Source: CAZQLE01 sp964593905 (GTDB lineage Bacteria > Chloroflexota > Anaerolineae > Anaerolineales > Anaerolineaceae). From it: a DNA stretch of 31,027 nucleotides. Below are positions 30,048 through 31,027 of the stretch, piece by piece (positions within the stretch are counted from its first letter, which is position 1; each line of letters starts with the position of its first letter). Both the position numbers and the translations under genes were made by a program. The DNA lies in the NCBI GenBank assembly GCA_964593905.1, contig CAZQLE010000015.1:1-31027 (forward strand). Reading direction: 5' to 3'. The notes below the pieces were generated by a model. It ran no database searches, was not told where the DNA came from, and saw nothing but the letters and a program-made list of their open reading frames with translations.

Positions 30048-30859
30048 CAGCCCAACACAATTGCAAGCAGCCACATCAAGCCAAGCATCACAGCCGGCTC
30101 CACCCAGTATTCTCTCCAGCTTTGCCCCTCTTCCACCGCGGCGGCAATATTGGTCAAAGCATAAGCCGGCCCCAATAACAATAACCCGTAACGTAATGAA
30201 GAAAGCGGCAGATAATGCAGCCCCACCGCCAGTTGTCCTACAAAGATTGCAATCACCGCCGACCACGCCAGGCTCCACTTGCCCCCCAGGCGAAGATAAA
30301 TGGTGCGCAGCGAAACCACCCCCAGGGTGGCAATCAACGCCGGCAGTTGCAAATATAAACGGCCTTCCGCAGTGCGAATCACAATGGCAACCACCAGAAA
30401 CAACGCAAACGAAACGGCCGTTAACCCCACCACCGCCGGCGCGTGGCGGGTATCGGATAGATCTAAAACGATAAATTCTGCCAGAAGAACCAGAATTAAT
30501 AATAAACCGCCAAAGCCAAACACCGCCCACCAGCTCAGCCCGGTTTGCAGATTACTCAACGGAATGCCGATTACCCAGGCGGTCATGGCCGGCAGAATCA
30601 TATGTTGCCAGGTCGTTTGCCCCCCCGCACGAGGGTGCGTTTGCAGCAGCCAGGCAGCGCCAAAGGCAGCCATGCCAGCCACCATAACCGAGATAAGATC
30701 GGAGAATGTGAACGGAAAATAAAAAACAGAAGCGCCGAGTTGTAGGGTAAGGGTGCGCGGAGCAAGCTCAAGAAAAGGAATCAGTGCATAGGCCAGCAAA
30801 ATCATCGCGGCCACCACGCTTAACCGATCGACATCGGGCAGGTATTGATGCTCATCCAT
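30047..30859 (-). CDS. Polytopic membrane protein of unknown function
   Basis: I do not recognise this 270-residue protein. It has about eight hydrophobic segments (starting near residues 13, 46, 88, 112, 140, 170, 200 and 248) and short charged loops, with a hydrophilic N-terminus MDEHQYLPDVDRLS. No catalytic motif is evident. The stop codon overlaps the JAMM gene start by 4 bp, so the two products probably work together, perhaps with the membrane protein as partner or substrate. The ribosome site is weak (AAAGACG just before the ATG). Confidence 0.8.
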   Translation of the reverse strand: MDEHQYLPDVDRLSVVAAMILLAYALIPFLELAPRTLTLQLGASVFYFPFTFSDLISVMVAGMAAFGAAWLLQTHPRAGGQTTWQHMILPAMTAWVIGIPLSNLQTGLSWWAVFGFGGLLLILVLLAEFIVLDLSDTRHAPAVVGLTAVSFALFLVVAIVIRTAEGRLYLQLPALIATLGVVSLRTIYLRLGGKWSLAWSAVIAIFVGQLAVGLHYLPLSSLRYGLLLLGPAYALTNIAAAVEEGQSWREYWVEPAVMLGLMWLLAIVLG

Positions 30860-30917
30860 CGTCTTTTAATTTTACCTCACTTTCAAACAGGACAAATTTT
30901 CGATATTCTGGTAGTGA

Positions 30918-30947
30918 TTGGTACAGTCAGGGCGGATGTGGTAAAAT
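30918..30947 (+). promoter_or_regulatory. Candidate promoter of the right-edge gene
   Basis: TTGGTA (30918-30923), an 18-bp spacer and TAAAAT (30942-30947). The expected transcription start near 30954 is only a few bases before the ATG at 30957. Confidence 0.45.
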
Positions 30948-30956
30948 TCACTCGTT

Positions 30957-31027
30957 ATGGAAAACAAAACCACCGTCACAACTCCCCCACCCGGATTGGT
31001 CCCCGCCCTGGTCAGTGGGTTTAACGC
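30957..31027 (+). CDS. Start of a plus-strand gene of unknown function (5' fragment)
   Basis: The frame from ATG 30957 is open to the window edge (23 full codons, MENKTTVTTPPPGLVPALVS and onward). It has no Shine-Dalgarno, and a candidate promoter places the transcription start within a few bases of the ATG, which suggests a near-leaderless message. It is divergent from the membrane-protein gene. Too little is visible to name it. Confidence 0.5.
   Translation, partial: MENKTTVTTPPPGLVPALVSGFN

Noticed and set aside
30048..30530. Upstream extension of the JAMM gene frame
   Set aside because: This part is a frame-shifted shadow of the polytopic membrane protein; JAMM homology starts only at ATG 30047.
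1..31027. CRISPR arrays, tRNA/rRNA genes, insertion sequences or prophage genes
   Set aside because: I looked for regularly spaced repeats, cloverleaf-like segments and transposase or integrase motifs in the intergenic regions and found none; a tRNA or RNA-family search would be needed to exclude small RNAs fully.

Overview
The window looks like a chromosomal segment of a Chloroflexota bacterium, probably Anaerolineae-like. This is inferred from gene content: a CtaA-CtaB fusion, a caa3 oxidase next to a ba3-type oxidase, Thr/Pro-rich lipoprotein linkers, a MoeA fused to a PBP-like domain, and a bacterial MtaB. No rRNA or other taxonomic marker is present, so the placement is tentative. I saw no tRNA, rRNA, CRISPR array, transposase or phage gene.

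Region 1 (1-7435, minus strand) is an aa3/caa3-type cytochrome c oxidase operon. In transcription order it encodes subunit II with a C-terminal cytochrome c (and an in-frame receiver-like N-terminal module), subunit I of type A2, subunit IV, subunit III, Sco1, a membrane-anchored cupredoxin-like protein, Surf1 and a CtaA-CtaB heme A/heme O synthase fusion cut by the window edge. Upstream on the same strand are a NarL-type response regulator, its sensor kinase with a Cys-containing GAF domain, and a cytochrome c lipoprotein (7558-10531).

Region 2 (10532-13860, plus strand) starts with a divergent control region and an Rrf2 regulator with four clustered cysteines. A strong terminator, a 350-bp leader with small dyads and a compact B-type (ba3) oxidase operon follow: 38-residue CoxIIa, CoxB and CoxA. 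Two oxygen reductases of different classes thus flank two sets of putative redox/oxygen sensors.

Region 3 (13931-22460, minus strand) holds a Bcp peroxiredoxin and a tightly packed gene run: proline dehydrogenase, an SDR with a pteridine-reductase-like motif, a divergent UbiA-family protein, MoeA, a catalytically dead polysaccharide-deacetylase-like lipoprotein, a MoeA-PBP fusion and an unknown membrane-anchored protein.

Region 4 (22461-25173, plus strand) is a polar amino acid ABC transporter operon (binding lipoprotein, permease, ATPase) ending in a 36-bp palindromic terminator.

Region 5 (25245-28900) contains an MtaB-like methanol:corrinoid methyltransferase with the zinc ligands intact. 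It is divergent from a LacI-family regulator that starts at TTG; a 20-bp perfect palindrome overlaps a near-consensus mtaB promoter. An MBL-fold hydrolase follows. No corrinoid protein or MtaA partner is in the window.

Region 6 (28902-31027) holds a divergent PlsY-like protein, a JAMM/MPN metalloprotease-like protein, a polytopic membrane protein of unknown function, and the first codons of a plus-strand gene with a possibly near-leaderless start.
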